57,330 bases of DNA from Rhodanobacteraceae bacterium UBA703 (GCA_002297645.1 DBMH01000180.1:1-57330), one strand, 5' to 3'. Shown: positions 33,210 to 42,141, counted from the first letter of the stretch. Numbers and translations are program-made. The notes: generated by a model from the sequence alone, not told the origin.

Positions 33210-35567
33210 ATGACAAGACAACGAGCGAGATCGAGAATGCTTTGCGCAACCCATGCTTTCCGCGCCGCGATGGTGCTGGCGCCTCTGCTGTCCACTTCGA
33301 TTGCCAGCGCCGATGTATACACGGTCGGGCCTACGAGTGCGGGCTGCGGCTTCGCCACCATCCAGCAAGCGCTCGACCAGGCACAATCGCATGCGGGGCC
33401 GGACACGGTGCGCATCACCCGCGCGGCCAGCCACGTGCAGCAGAAGGTCAGGCTCACCGTGACCAACGACGTCAACATCGTCGGCGGTTTCGCTGATTGC
33501 GGTTCTGCCGCCACGGACAACATCCACACCCGCGTCAGCGGCACCAGCGGCGTGCCGGTGTTCTACCTCGACGTCGCCAGCGGCGTGCGCGTGAAGATGC
33601 GTCACCTCGACATCACCGGCGGCGTCAACGGCGGCAGCTACGGCGGCGGCATCTATTTCACCGGCGCCGGCACGCTGGAGATCATGGAGTCGACCGTCTC
33701 GGGCAACAGTGCCCGCTACGGCGGCGGCATCTACGCCAAGGGCGCCGGCCCGCAGACCGCGCTCGAGATCGGCCAGGACGTGCTCGTCAGCCACAATCAG
33801 GTGACGGGAAGCGGCGGCGGCATCTACGCCGACAGCATCACCCTGATGATGACCAAGCCCGGTTCCGCGATCCTCTCCAACGAGGCGCCTTCCGGTTGGG
33901 GCGGTGGCCTGAAGGTGCTGGGCGATGCGTATCCGGGAAGAGCCTGGCTCTCCAGCGGTTACTTCGCGCTTTACGGCAACCTGGCCAAGTACGGCGGCGG
34001 CTTGGCGATCGAAGGGCGCAACGGCAAATCCGCCAAGGTCTACCTGTACACCGCCGATCGGAATCAGCCCACGAAGATCAGCGGCAACCAGGCGCTGGAG
34101 TACGGCGGCGGCGTGTATGCCGAGCCGGGGCCGTCGCTGGCGGAGGAGGCGGTGCTGCTGGCGTGGAACGTCAACATCGAATCGAACCTGGCGAGGAACG
34201 GTGCAGCACTCTATCTCGACGGCGGCGGCGCGAATCGCGCCGCGGCGCATTTCAACCTCAATTCCGCGGTCACCGGAGGGCCGGTCGAAGCGGCGCCGGC
34301 GGGATCGGTGAGCTGCAGCGCGCCGACGGAGTGCAACCGGATCCATGGCAATGAAATCCGCAATGAAGACGTCAGCTCCCGCAGGGATATCATCTATGCA
34401 CTGGGGCGCTCGTCGTTCGCCTTGCGGCGCGCGAGCTTGCGCGAGAACAGCGGTTCGTTCTTGTTGTCCGCGTCTCATGTTCTCGGTGAGAACGGCGGCC
34501 CGATCGTCCTGGCCGACAGTCTTGCCGCCGACAACCATGTCGCCGCAATCGTGCTCAACTTTGCGGAAAGTCCCGCGCCGCCTACGCGCACTAGGATCGA
34601 AGGCGTCACGATTGCCGGCAACACGTGGCCCGGCTCCCCTCCCTTGCTGCGAGCCGCTGAACTCGAGCTCAGGCATTCGATCATCTGGCAGCCGGGAAAC
34701 CCCCTGCTCAGCACGCCCGGCACCGTCGACGCCCGCAATGTGCTCGCCAACGACATCACCGGTCTGCCCGCACACCCGAGCATCATCAGCGCCGACCCGC
34801 GCTTCCTCGATGCCGAACGGGGCGACTACCGGCTGTACGCGGCCTCGCCCGCGGTCGATTTCGCCGAAGCCGATGCCGGCACCGACCTGATCGGTGAGCG
34901 GCGCGGCGTCGATCTCGAAACGCCGGACGTGTTCGGCCCGACCGACCTCGGCGCGTACGAGCGGCAGTTCCTCTCGCCGCTGCTCGTCAACGGCCATTTC
35001 AACCAGCACCTCAATGGCTGGACTCTGCCGAACCCCACGTTTTTCGCATGGAGCAGCGAGAGCGCGCCGGGCAGCGTTGGCGGGTCCGGCCTGGCCGATG
35101 CCCCCGGCACCGGCGGCCTCCAGGTGGTGGCCACGCAATGCATTTTCCTGCCTGCGCCGGGGCGCTACGTGCTGCGCGGACTCGGACGCTCGGTCGACGA
35201 AGGGCAGGCGCAGGCGGACGAGATCTGGCTCGGGTGGACAATCTGGCGCAACGGCGATGTCGACTGCGGTTCGGGAGGCTGGCTCGGAAACGGCGACTTC
35301 GCGCTGTCCAGGGGCATGCAGTGGACCGAAGGAAGCACGACCATCGACGTGCCGGCAAGCCTTTGGACGCGCGATGCATCGATCAGTGTCTTCCTGCGGA
35401 TGCTCGATCGCGGCGACACCTTGCCGCGCCGAGCGAAAGGCAGGTTCGACGCGATCGCGCTCGACTACCTGCCGCCGACCGAGGACATCTTCACCGACGG
35501 CTTCGACCCCGTGGTTCGCGCGCCCGCGCCGAGTTCTGCGCAGCAGGACCGGACGCACGGCCCGTAG
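33210..35567 (+). CDS. Secreted beta-helix protein 4 with internal-to-terminal GFD tail
   Basis: 785 residues from ATG at 33210. The basic leader TRQRARSRMLCATHAFRAAMVLAPLLSTSIASA is a signal peptide, followed by DVYTVGPTSAGCGFATIQQALDQAQSHAGPDTVRITRA. Coils: YGGGIYFTGAG, YGGGIYAKGAG, SGGGIYADSITLMM, WGGGLKVLGDAYPG, YGGGLAIEGRNGKSAKVYLYTADRNQPTKISGNQ. Then RHSIIWQPGNPLLSTPGTV and the anchor-Q-like block AVDFAEADAGTDLIGERRGVDLETPDVFGPTDLGAYER. The C-terminal sandwich has NGHFNQHLNGWTLP and QCIFLPAPGRYVLRGLGR. The motif EDIFTDGFD is followed by ~20 extra residues (VVRAPAPSSAQQDRTHGP), unlike its paralogues. The extension encodes a copy of a GGACGCACGG intergenic motif, suggesting the stop moved. 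Confidence 0.9.
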   Translation: MTRQRARSRMLCATHAFRAAMVLAPLLSTSIASADVYTVGPTSAGCGFATIQQALDQAQSHAGPDTVRITRAASHVQQKVRLTVTNDVNIVGGFADCGSAATDNIHTRVSGTSGVPVFYLDVASGVRVKMRHLDITGGVNGGSYGGGIYFTGAGTLEIMESTVSGNSARYGGGIYAKGAGPQTALEIGQDVLVSHNQVTGSGGGIYADSITLMMTKPGSAILSNEAPSGWGGGLKVLGDAYPGRAWLSSGYFALYGNLAKYGGGLAIEGRNGKSAKVYLYTADRNQPTKISGNQALEYGGGVYAEPGPSLAEEAVLLAWNVNIESNLARNGAALYLDGGGANRAAAHFNLNSAVTGGPVEAAPAGSVSCSAPTECNRIHGNEIRNEDVSSRRDIIYALGRSSFALRRASLRENSGSFLLSASHVLGENGGPIVLADSLAADNHVAAIVLNFAESPAPPTRTRIEGVTIAGNTWPGSPPLLRAAELELRHSIIWQPGNPLLSTPGTVDARNVLANDITGLPAHPSIISADPRFLDAERGDYRLYAASPAVDFAEADAGTDLIGERRGVDLETPDVFGPTDLGAYERQFLSPLLVNGHFNQHLNGWTLPNPTFFAWSSESAPGSVGGSGLADAPGTGGLQVVATQCIFLPAPGRYVLRGLGRSVDEGQAQADEIWLGWTIWRNGDVDCGSGGWLGNGDFALSRGMQWTEGSTTIDVPASLWTRDASISVFLRMLDRGDTLPRRAKGRFDAIALDYLPPTEDIFTDGFDPVVRAPAPSSAQQDRTHGP

Positions 35568-35647
35568 GCGCGGACGCCGAAGCAGGATCGCGCGCCCGTG
35601 TGCCGGCACAGTGGCCGGGATGGCGCGGCGGTACGGGCGAGCGATCA

Positions 35648-35670
35648 AAAAATCGCCGGGAGCGATTTTT
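35648..35670. terminator. Bidirectional intrinsic terminator-like hairpin
   Basis: AAAAATCGC - CGGGA - GCGATTTTT: perfect 9-bp arms with an A-run on one side and a T-run on the other, 80 bases after beta-helix gene 4. Functional in principle in both directions. It is followed by sequence reading MARRVAAMDGG in one frame, a phrase I associate with dispersed repeats in this bacterial order. Confidence 0.65.
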
Positions 35671-35743
35671 GACATCGCGCAAGCGATGGCCCGAAGGGTT
35701 GCTGCCATGGACGGCGGCAACAAAAAAGCGCGGTCTCGCTGTT

Positions 35744-35926
35744 GTAGAGCGGCTCGAGCGCAGCGAGACGTACGCGCGTAGCACGCGAACTTGCTCCGCT
35801 GCTTCTGCTCCATCGACGCACCCTGAGCCGAGCTACAAAAGACGCGGTTTCGCTGTTGTAAAGCGGAGCTTGCTCCGTTGCTCTTGCTCCATCGACACAC
35901 CACGAGCCGAGCAAGCTCGGCTCTAC
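35744..35926. repeat. Rearranged REP cluster
   Basis: A type B REP starts with GTAGAGCGG at 35744 but is split by about 35 foreign bases before AACTTGCTCCGC resumes near 35788. A truncated type A remnant (GAGCCGAGCTAC) lies at 35825-35836. Then a type B direct copy with GTAA in place of GTAG at 35858-35878 and an intact type A inverted copy at 35904-35926. The last two with their spacer form a REPIN in inverse orientation. Sits between beta-helix genes 4 and 5. Confidence 0.8.
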
Positions 35927-35963
35927 GCAAGCAGAACGGCGCTTGCAGAACGGAGATCGCCTC

Positions 35964-38276
35964 ATGTGGTTGAAGGAATTGAAAAGCGTCGTCGCGCGCA
36001 CGGCTTGGCCGGTGGTGTTGGCCTTGTGTGCTCACGTGGCACAGGCCGAGACGGTCTGGGTCGGCAATGCGACCGACAACAATTGCGATACGTCTTCGGT
36101 GCAGGACGCGATCAACCGCGTGCAGGCGGTGCAGACCACGGTGCCGGCCGTCATCAAGCTCGCGCGCAGCGCGACCTATACGCAGCAGGCGCTGAGCCTG
36201 AACACCGCGCGCTACCTGACGTTCGAAGGCGGCTACAAGAACTGCCAGGATGCGGCGCCCGATCCGAACGGTCTCCAGACCACCCTTGATGGAGCGGGCG
36301 GCGTGCAGGCGTCGGTGATCAGCATGACCATCCGCACCGGCGGCCTGGTGCGCATGCATCGCCTCATCATTCGCGGCGGCGATGCGCCGGGCGACAAGAA
36401 GGGCGGCGGCATCTACCTCGAAGGCGACGGCGAGCTGCACATCCACGATTCGCTGGTCATGTACAACCTCGCCGGCTACGGCGGCGGCATCTACGTCTAC
36501 GGCACCGGCAACAATGCGGGCCTGGTGCTCGGCCGCAACGTCATCGTGCACGACAACACCGCGCGCAAGAGCGGTGGCGGCATCTATCTCGACAGCGCCG
36601 AGCTGACGATGGTCGAGCCGGGCAGTTCGCTGAACCTGAACGTCGCCGGCTCGGCGGCGGGCGAGGGCTGGGGCGGCGGCCTGAAAGTGCTGGGCGACCG
36701 CTACGCCGGCATCGCGCGCATCGCCAGCAGCCGCCCGTTGGCCGGCATCGGCGCGATCGCGTTCAACCAGGCCGACTATGGCGGCGGCGTGGCGATCGAG
36801 AGCCGCAACAACAAGAACGCTAACGCGTTCTTCTATACCAACGATCCCGCGCAACCGCTGACCCTGCACGACAACCTGGCGCGCAAGAAGGGTGGCGCGC
36901 TCTACTTGGAAAGAGTGGGCTACTCCGAGTTCTGGGATGCCAATCTCTTGCGCAACCAGGCTCCCGATGGCGCGGCCGTCTATCTCGGGACGGACGGCTA
37001 CACAGGAGCCCGCGTGCGCTTCAACGAGGGGGAACGTCCAGCCGCCGCGGTGCGGTGCAATCCGCGTAGCCTGTGCAATCGCATCGAAAACAACCGCAGC
37101 GCAAAAGCCGATGGGACGCCGACCGAAGGCAGTACGCTGCACGGCGACCAGAATGCCTGGTTCTTTCTGCGCGACATGGTGCTGGCGGGGAACCGCGGCG
37201 GCCACGTGGTGCGTACCTACTCGTCGGATGACGGGCAAGCTTCGCCCTCTACTTTGACGGGAATCCTCGCCACCGGCAACGCGACCACGGGCGAACTGAT
37301 CTGGTCGGGTGGCGGTTTGGTGCGTCTGTTCGTTTCGCGTATGACGCTCGCGGACAACACGATCAATGCATTCCAGGTGATGCGGGTAGCGGGTTACCTG
37401 GACTTGAAGCAATCGATCATCTGGCAGCCGGGCAAGACCACGCTGCAGCATTCGAGCGGCACCCGGATGATCGCGGACGTGCTTGCGAGCGAGATCGCCT
37501 CGATCGTCGACGGCGGCGAGCGCGTGACGTATGGCCAGCCGCGCTTCGTCGCGCCGGAGGCGGGCGACTTCCGCCTGCAAGCCACCTCGCCGGCGGTCGA
37601 CTACGCACCGGCGGTGGGCGGCACGGACCTCAACGGCAATCCGCGCGGACTCGACCTCGACCTGATTCCGAATCGGGCCGGCCCGACCGACCTCGGCGCC
37701 TATGAGCGGCAGCAGGTGATACCGCTGCTCAACAACGGCCACTTCGTCAGCGACCTGCGCTCGTGGAAGGCCGGTGCCGCGGCGACGACGTGGAGTTCGG
37801 AAAGCGCTCCGACGAGCAGCGGCGGTTCGGCCCTGCTCGAACAGGTCGGCGGCCCGGTCTACGCGCTCGGGCATTCGCAATGCTTTTTCCTGCCGCCGGG
37901 GCCCGTGTTGTATGCGCTCGACGGCCGGGGCCGCTCCGGCAACGGCATCGGCGTGCAGCGCGATGCGGTGATGCTGCGCTGGGAACTGCGCTACCAGGGC
38001 GGCGAGGGCTGCGACGGCGGCGCGGCACCGGATGCCGTCGGCGACCTGTTCATCACGACGTCCACCAGTTGGAACCACGCGGCGCAGCCGGAATACATCG
38101 AGGTCGATCCGGCGCGCTGGTCGCCGAACACCTCGATCAAGGTCACGCAGGCGGTCTACGACAACGGCCTGCAAGTGCCCGGCACGGCCAAGGGCTGGTT
38201 CGACGGCATCACGCTCGAGATCGCCGACGGCACTGTGGTCGATCGGATTTTCGCCAGCGGTTTCGAGGCGCCCTGA
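35964..38276 (+). CDS. Secreted beta-helix protein 5 with GFE tail
   Basis: 770 residues from ATG at 35964 (GGAG 9 nt upstream). Signal peptide WLKELKSVVARTAWPVVLALCAHVAQA, then ETVWVGNATDNNCDTSSVQDAINRVQAVQTTVPAVIKLARS. Coils: KGGGIYLEGDG, YGGGIYVYGTGNNAGLVLGRN, SGGGIYLDSAELTMVEPGS, WGGGLKVLGDRYAGIARIASS, YGGGVAIESRNNKNANAFFYTNDPAQPLTLHDN. The shared block VRCNPRSLCNRIENNRSAKADGTPTEG follows, then KQSIIWQPGKTTLQHSSGT and VGGTDLNGNPRGLDLDLIPNRAGPTDLGAYERQ. The C-terminal sandwich NGHFVSDLRSWKAG...QCFFLPPGPVLYALDGRGR ends VDRIFASGFEAP. Exported. No catalytic signature; repeats suggest a binding or adhesive surface. Confidence 0.92.
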   Translation: MWLKELKSVVARTAWPVVLALCAHVAQAETVWVGNATDNNCDTSSVQDAINRVQAVQTTVPAVIKLARSATYTQQALSLNTARYLTFEGGYKNCQDAAPDPNGLQTTLDGAGGVQASVISMTIRTGGLVRMHRLIIRGGDAPGDKKGGGIYLEGDGELHIHDSLVMYNLAGYGGGIYVYGTGNNAGLVLGRNVIVHDNTARKSGGGIYLDSAELTMVEPGSSLNLNVAGSAAGEGWGGGLKVLGDRYAGIARIASSRPLAGIGAIAFNQADYGGGVAIESRNNKNANAFFYTNDPAQPLTLHDNLARKKGGALYLERVGYSEFWDANLLRNQAPDGAAVYLGTDGYTGARVRFNEGERPAAAVRCNPRSLCNRIENNRSAKADGTPTEGSTLHGDQNAWFFLRDMVLAGNRGGHVVRTYSSDDGQASPSTLTGILATGNATTGELIWSGGGLVRLFVSRMTLADNTINAFQVMRVAGYLDLKQSIIWQPGKTTLQHSSGTRMIADVLASEIASIVDGGERVTYGQPRFVAPEAGDFRLQATSPAVDYAPAVGGTDLNGNPRGLDLDLIPNRAGPTDLGAYERQQVIPLLNNGHFVSDLRSWKAGAAATTWSSESAPTSSGGSALLEQVGGPVYALGHSQCFFLPPGPVLYALDGRGRSGNGIGVQRDAVMLRWELRYQGGEGCDGGAAPDAVGDLFITTSTSWNHAAQPEYIEVDPARWSPNTSIKVTQAVYDNGLQVPGTAKGWFDGITLEIADGTVVDRIFASGFEAP

Positions 38277-38384
38277 GGCCGATTCGCCGCCGATCGGCTT
38301 GCCGCGGCGCCAGCGTCTGGGGCAGTCCACGCGGACGCACGGGCAGGTCTCGTGCGGGCGCCGCGGTCACCATCGGCGTGTCGT

Positions 38385-38407
38385 GAGCCGAGCAAGCTCG
38401 GCTCTAC
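38385..38407 (-). repeat. REP hairpin (type A), single inverted copy
   Basis: Perfect match to the type A consensus in reverse orientation, between beta-helix gene 5 and the first delta-60 gene. A partner type B copy is absent; the spacer sequence CATCGGCGTGTC remains on its left. Confidence 0.9.
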
Positions 38408-38471
38408 AAAAGCATGTCGCGTTCGTGGATTCGCGGGCGCGCTGTTCCATCACCCCGATCGAGAGTGTTGC

Positions 38472-39937
38472 GTGTCTTTCAGGTCTTTCGTGAAAACCCG
38501 GAGCGACGCCGGCCCGACGCTGCTGCCACGACCGCCGTCGCGTTCCCTGCTTCTGCGCGTCATCGCCGGCTTCGCTGCCGTGTGCCCGCTGGTGGCGACG
38601 GCGGGCAGCTCGCCGTTGCCGGACCTTTCCTATGGCGGTGCATCCGACGGTATCGCGCGCGTCGACTTCAGCTTCGCCGGGCGCTCTGACAGCGCTCGCG
38701 CGGGTCTGGTGCTCGCCGGCGATCGCCTGCTCGTCGCCGGCATCGTTCAGTACGTCTTCGGCCAGCCGCTGGGGGATATCGGATTCGCGAGGCTCGACGC
38801 GGGGGGGCGTCTCGATGCCGATTTCGGCGCGGCACACGATGGCCGCGCGCCGCTCGGCTTCGTCGATGCGCCCGCGTTGTATCGGATCGCTCGCGCCGGC
38901 GATGCGACGCTGTTCGTCGGCGGCACGTTTGATTTTTCGTCGATGCTGATCGGCCGCCTGGATCGCGACGGCGCCATCGACACGAGCTTCAACGGGGCGG
39001 GCTTTCGCCATCTCGGCGGCGGCTTCTTTCTCAACGGCGGCGTTGCGGCGCTGGCGACGGGCGTGTCGCGCCTTTCCAACGGAAAAATCCTCGTCTCCGG
39101 CGTGGCGGGATCGGTCGCGATGACGTGCTTCGCCCTCGCGCGCCTGAATGCGGACGGCTCCACGGACACGAGTTTCGGCGGCGGGCAAGGCCGCACCTGC
39201 GTGGCGCCGGCGCTGCCGGATGGCAGGCCGTTCGCCTATTCGTCGTCGCATGCGATCGCTGCCGACGGGCGCATCCTGCTGGCCGGCTGGGCGGTGCGAG
39301 CGGGCGGCTCGGGCTACGACATGGCCGTCGCGCGCTTCAGCGCCGATGGCGTGCTCGACAGGAGCTTCGGCCCCGCCCACGACGGCTGGGCGTTCGCGTC
39401 ATTCGACCACGGCGGCATCGACGAATACGCCCGCTCGATCGCCGTCGACGGAACCGGCCGCATCGTGGTCGCCAGCGACTTCACCGGCGTTCGCAGCAAG
39501 GACCTCGCCGTCGTGCGATGGCTGCCGGATGGCCGCTTCGATACCACGTTCGGCGATGGCGGCAAGGCCTGGTTCGACCTGGATTGGCAAGACGAGCGAG
39601 GGCCATCCAGCGACGAGGCGCACAGCCCCTGTTCGTGCTCGCCGACCAGCGCATCCTGCTCGGCGCGCGGTCAGCGGGCATCGGCACGGCCTGGATGCTG
39701 AAACCGAACGGCGCGCTCGATCCCGCCTTCGGCAGGGGCGGCGTGCTCATGCAGTCGCGCCGCAGCGCGTCACGCACCTCGCAGCTCGCGGCAGAGGACA
39801 TGGTCCTCTCCGGCGACCACCTCTACATGACCGGCTCGATCGAGTCGTCGGGACCAAGCGTTCCCACGAACGAGGACTTCGGCGCCGTGCGCTACGTGAT
39901 GCCGCTGTTTCGGGACGGCTTCGATTCCGCCGATTGA
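38472..39937 (+). pseudogene. Delta-60-repeat secreted protein with GFD tail, interrupted by a frameshift
   Basis: Starts at GTG 38472 (or GTG 38490) with signal peptide SLLLRVIAGFAAVCPLVATAG. Repeats of the G-x-x-D-x-x-FG type follow: GRLDADFGAAHDG, GAIDTSFNGAG, GSTDTSFGGGQG, GVLDRSFGPAHDG, GRFDTTFGDGGK. After EDERGPSSDEAHSP-like sequence near 39630 the frame becomes nonsense and ends at 39701. The continuing frame (LFVLADQRILLGARSAGIGTAWMLKPNGALDPAFGRGGVLMQS...) resumes as if one base were missing. It ends VMPLFRDGFDSAD at 39937. A beta-propeller-like exported protein, about 488 residues if repaired. Either a real lesion or a sequencing deletion. Confidence 0.82.
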
Positions 39938-39986
39938 GAACGGCCGTGATGCGGTCATGGCATGCAAGGCTTAAGAGGAAACGAGA

Positions 39987-42002
39987 ATGAAGAAATCATG
40001 CGGGCTGTTCCGCTTCGTGCTGCGCGGCGTGGTCTTGGCCGGCGTGGCGGCGATGTGTCATGCCGGCAGCGCGATCGACCCGGATTTCGGCAGCAAGGGC
40101 ATCGCGCGACTGCAACTGGATGGCGTCGAAGGGCATGAGCTGCGCGCCGGTGTCGTGCTCGCGCTGCCCGACGGCAAGCTGCTGTTCGGCGGGTCGCGCA
40201 ATCGCTTTGTGGAGCCTCCGAGCCCCGATCCGCACATGCGTGCGGCGCTCGCGCGCATGAACGCGGATGGCTCGCCGGACGACGGTTTCGGCAGCAATCC
40301 CGCCAATCCCGGCATCCGCGTGCTGCCGCAGATCGGCTACGGTGCCGTGCAGCAGATCGAAGCCATGCAGCGCTTCGAGGACGGCAGCGTCGTCATCGCC
40401 GGAAGCTCGTTCGCGCTCGGACCAAGCCTCGCCTTCGTGTCGAAAGTCGACGCGAACGGCCAATTCATTCCCATGTCCGTCACGGGCGATCCGATCTTCG
40501 CGCTGCAACAGACCGGCCTGCACGCGGTCGCGATCGACGCGCAGGGACGCATCGTGGTCGGCGGCGAGCGATCCGTCGGCGGGCTGTACCGGGGCTTTCT
40601 CGCGCGCATCGGCACCGACGGAATGCTCGACACCACGTTCGGCGCGAACCATGACGGCACGATTGCGCTGGTTTCGCCGTTCCCGGACGGCCATTGCTAC
40701 GTGCGCACGATCGCGATCGACGCGACGGGCCGGCTCGTCGCTGGCGGCTTCTGCGGCGACGTGGCCGGAACGACGCAGTTCTCGGTCGCGCGCTTCGATG
40801 CGGACGGCCTACCGGACGGCTCGTTCGCCGGTTCCGGCTGGCGCCTGTTCCGCATGCCGGGCGACACCTCGATCTCTAACGAGATCGAGCAGATGCGGCT
40901 CACTCCCGATGGCGGCATCGTCCTCGCCGCGTATCACGACGAGAGCGAGACCACCGGCAACGCCTTGATGCTGAAGCTGCGCGCCGACGGCGCCGAGGAT
41001 CCGGCGTTCGGCGATGCGGCGACGCCGGGCTATCGCGTGCTGCCGCGCGTGGCGGATGCGCAGCGCAGCCGCCCGAGCGCGCTGCTGCGCCTCGACGACG
41101 GCCGGCTGCTCGCCGGCGTTTCCTACGTGACGCCACAAGGCGCGATCCGCGAGCACTACGCCGCGGTCCGCTTGCTCGCCGACGGCCGCCTCGACGAGAA
41201 CTTCGGCCAGGGCGGTTTGCTCGAACTCGATCCGCTGCCCGCGGCCGGCAACGCCGACCTCACCGCGATGGCGGTGCAGGCCGGCCGTCCGATCCTCGCA
41301 GGCAGCATTCACCGCACTCCGACCTCGTCAATTATGGATATCGTCGCCGTGCGCCTGCAGGGCGATGCGCCGGACGATGTCGTCTTCGCCGACGGTTTCG
41401 ACAGGGCGGCTCCGAGCGCTTCGGTCAGCACCTACGACGATCTCGCGGAAGGATTCTACGACCCGCCTTTCCATTACGACGGCGTCACCTATCGCGAGGT
41501 CAACGACATCGCCGGCGTGTTCCCCACCGGCGAGACATTCACGCCCGACATCGTCGGCACCACGGCGGTGGTCGAGCGCGCGGTCACGTTCTTCCCTGAC
41601 TACCCGGGCATCGGCAGCGCGCCGAACCTGCTCACCTTCGGCCCCGCCTACGTGAACGGCGACAACTTCTCGATCGGTCCGCTCGCGCGCGCGACGATGG
41701 ACCTCGACGACGTCGCCGACGGCGTGAAGATGACGCTGGTCTATTACCAGAACGGCCCGTGGGGAGGCATCGAGCTGCATCTGGATGCGTATCGGAGCGG
41801 CGTGCTGGTCGGCTCCGACCAACTGCGCATCGACGACAGCAATCCGGGCCGCGACGACATGACGACGACCGCGTTCGAGATCGGCGGCGTCGAGTTCGAC
41901 CAGTTGAAGCTCTACGCGACCTGGCAGGGCCAGCCGAGCGCGCCACGCGTGATGATCGACGACCTGACGCTGGTTCGCGCGCATCGTGGAGATCGCGGAT
42001 GA
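39987..42002 (+). CDS. Delta-60-repeat secreted protein with internal FADGFD motif and extra C-terminal domain
   Basis: 671 residues, ATG at 39987 after AAGAGGAAACGAG. Signal peptide KKSCGLFRFVLRGVVLAGVAAMCHA. Six delta-60-type repeats: SAIDPDFGSKG, GSPDDGFGSNP, GMLDTTFGANHDG, GLPDGSFAGSG, GAEDPAFGDAA, GRLDENFGQGG. The motif VVFADGFD falls at 467-472, not at the C terminus. It is followed by a ~200-residue beta-rich domain (STYDDLAEGFYDPPFHYDGVTYREVNDIAGVFPTGETFTP ... MTLVYYQNGPWGGIELHLDAYRSGVLVGSDQLRIDD) resembling extracellular beta-sandwich modules. The second of two adjacent paralogues, 49 bases after the first and probably co-transcribed with it. Looks like a fusion placed after the tail. 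Exported; ligand unknown. Confidence 0.9.
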   Translation: MKKSCGLFRFVLRGVVLAGVAAMCHAGSAIDPDFGSKGIARLQLDGVEGHELRAGVVLALPDGKLLFGGSRNRFVEPPSPDPHMRAALARMNADGSPDDGFGSNPANPGIRVLPQIGYGAVQQIEAMQRFEDGSVVIAGSSFALGPSLAFVSKVDANGQFIPMSVTGDPIFALQQTGLHAVAIDAQGRIVVGGERSVGGLYRGFLARIGTDGMLDTTFGANHDGTIALVSPFPDGHCYVRTIAIDATGRLVAGGFCGDVAGTTQFSVARFDADGLPDGSFAGSGWRLFRMPGDTSISNEIEQMRLTPDGGIVLAAYHDESETTGNALMLKLRADGAEDPAFGDAATPGYRVLPRVADAQRSRPSALLRLDDGRLLAGVSYVTPQGAIREHYAAVRLLADGRLDENFGQGGLLELDPLPAAGNADLTAMAVQAGRPILAGSIHRTPTSSIMDIVAVRLQGDAPDDVVFADGFDRAAPSASVSTYDDLAEGFYDPPFHYDGVTYREVNDIAGVFPTGETFTPDIVGTTAVVERAVTFFPDYPGIGSAPNLLTFGPAYVNGDNFSIGPLARATMDLDDVADGVKMTLVYYQNGPWGGIELHLDAYRSGVLVGSDQLRIDDSNPGRDDMTTTAFEIGGVEFDQLKLYATWQGQPSAPRVMIDDLTLVRAHRGDRG

Positions 42003-42034
42003 CTCGAACGCACATCGATTTGCGTTCCTTGTAT

Positions 42035-42057
42035 GTAGAGCCGAGCTTGCTCGGCTC
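42035..42057 (+). repeat. REP hairpin (type A), single copy
   Basis: Perfect consensus copy after the second delta-60 gene, followed by a spacer remnant (ACGGCGCGTGGATG). It is the rightmost REP in the window. Confidence 0.9.
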
Positions 42058-42141
42058 ACGGCGCGTGGATGTTCAAGGCACCGGTCGATCGAACGTCGTC
42101 CGGTTTGCGTCAAGGTTTGGTATCTCCAATCGGAAACAGGC

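Noticed and set aside
33090..38330. A 1746-residue open frame on the minus strand opposite two beta-helix genes
   Set aside because: Its composition (Arg/Ala/Asp/His-rich, no domains) is that of an antisense frame of GC-rich coding DNA; the + strand proteins have signal peptides and conserved motifs.
25266..42057. REP clusters considered as a CRISPR array
   Set aside because: Repeats are palindromic, alternate in orientation, have unequal and conserved spacers, and no cas genes are present.
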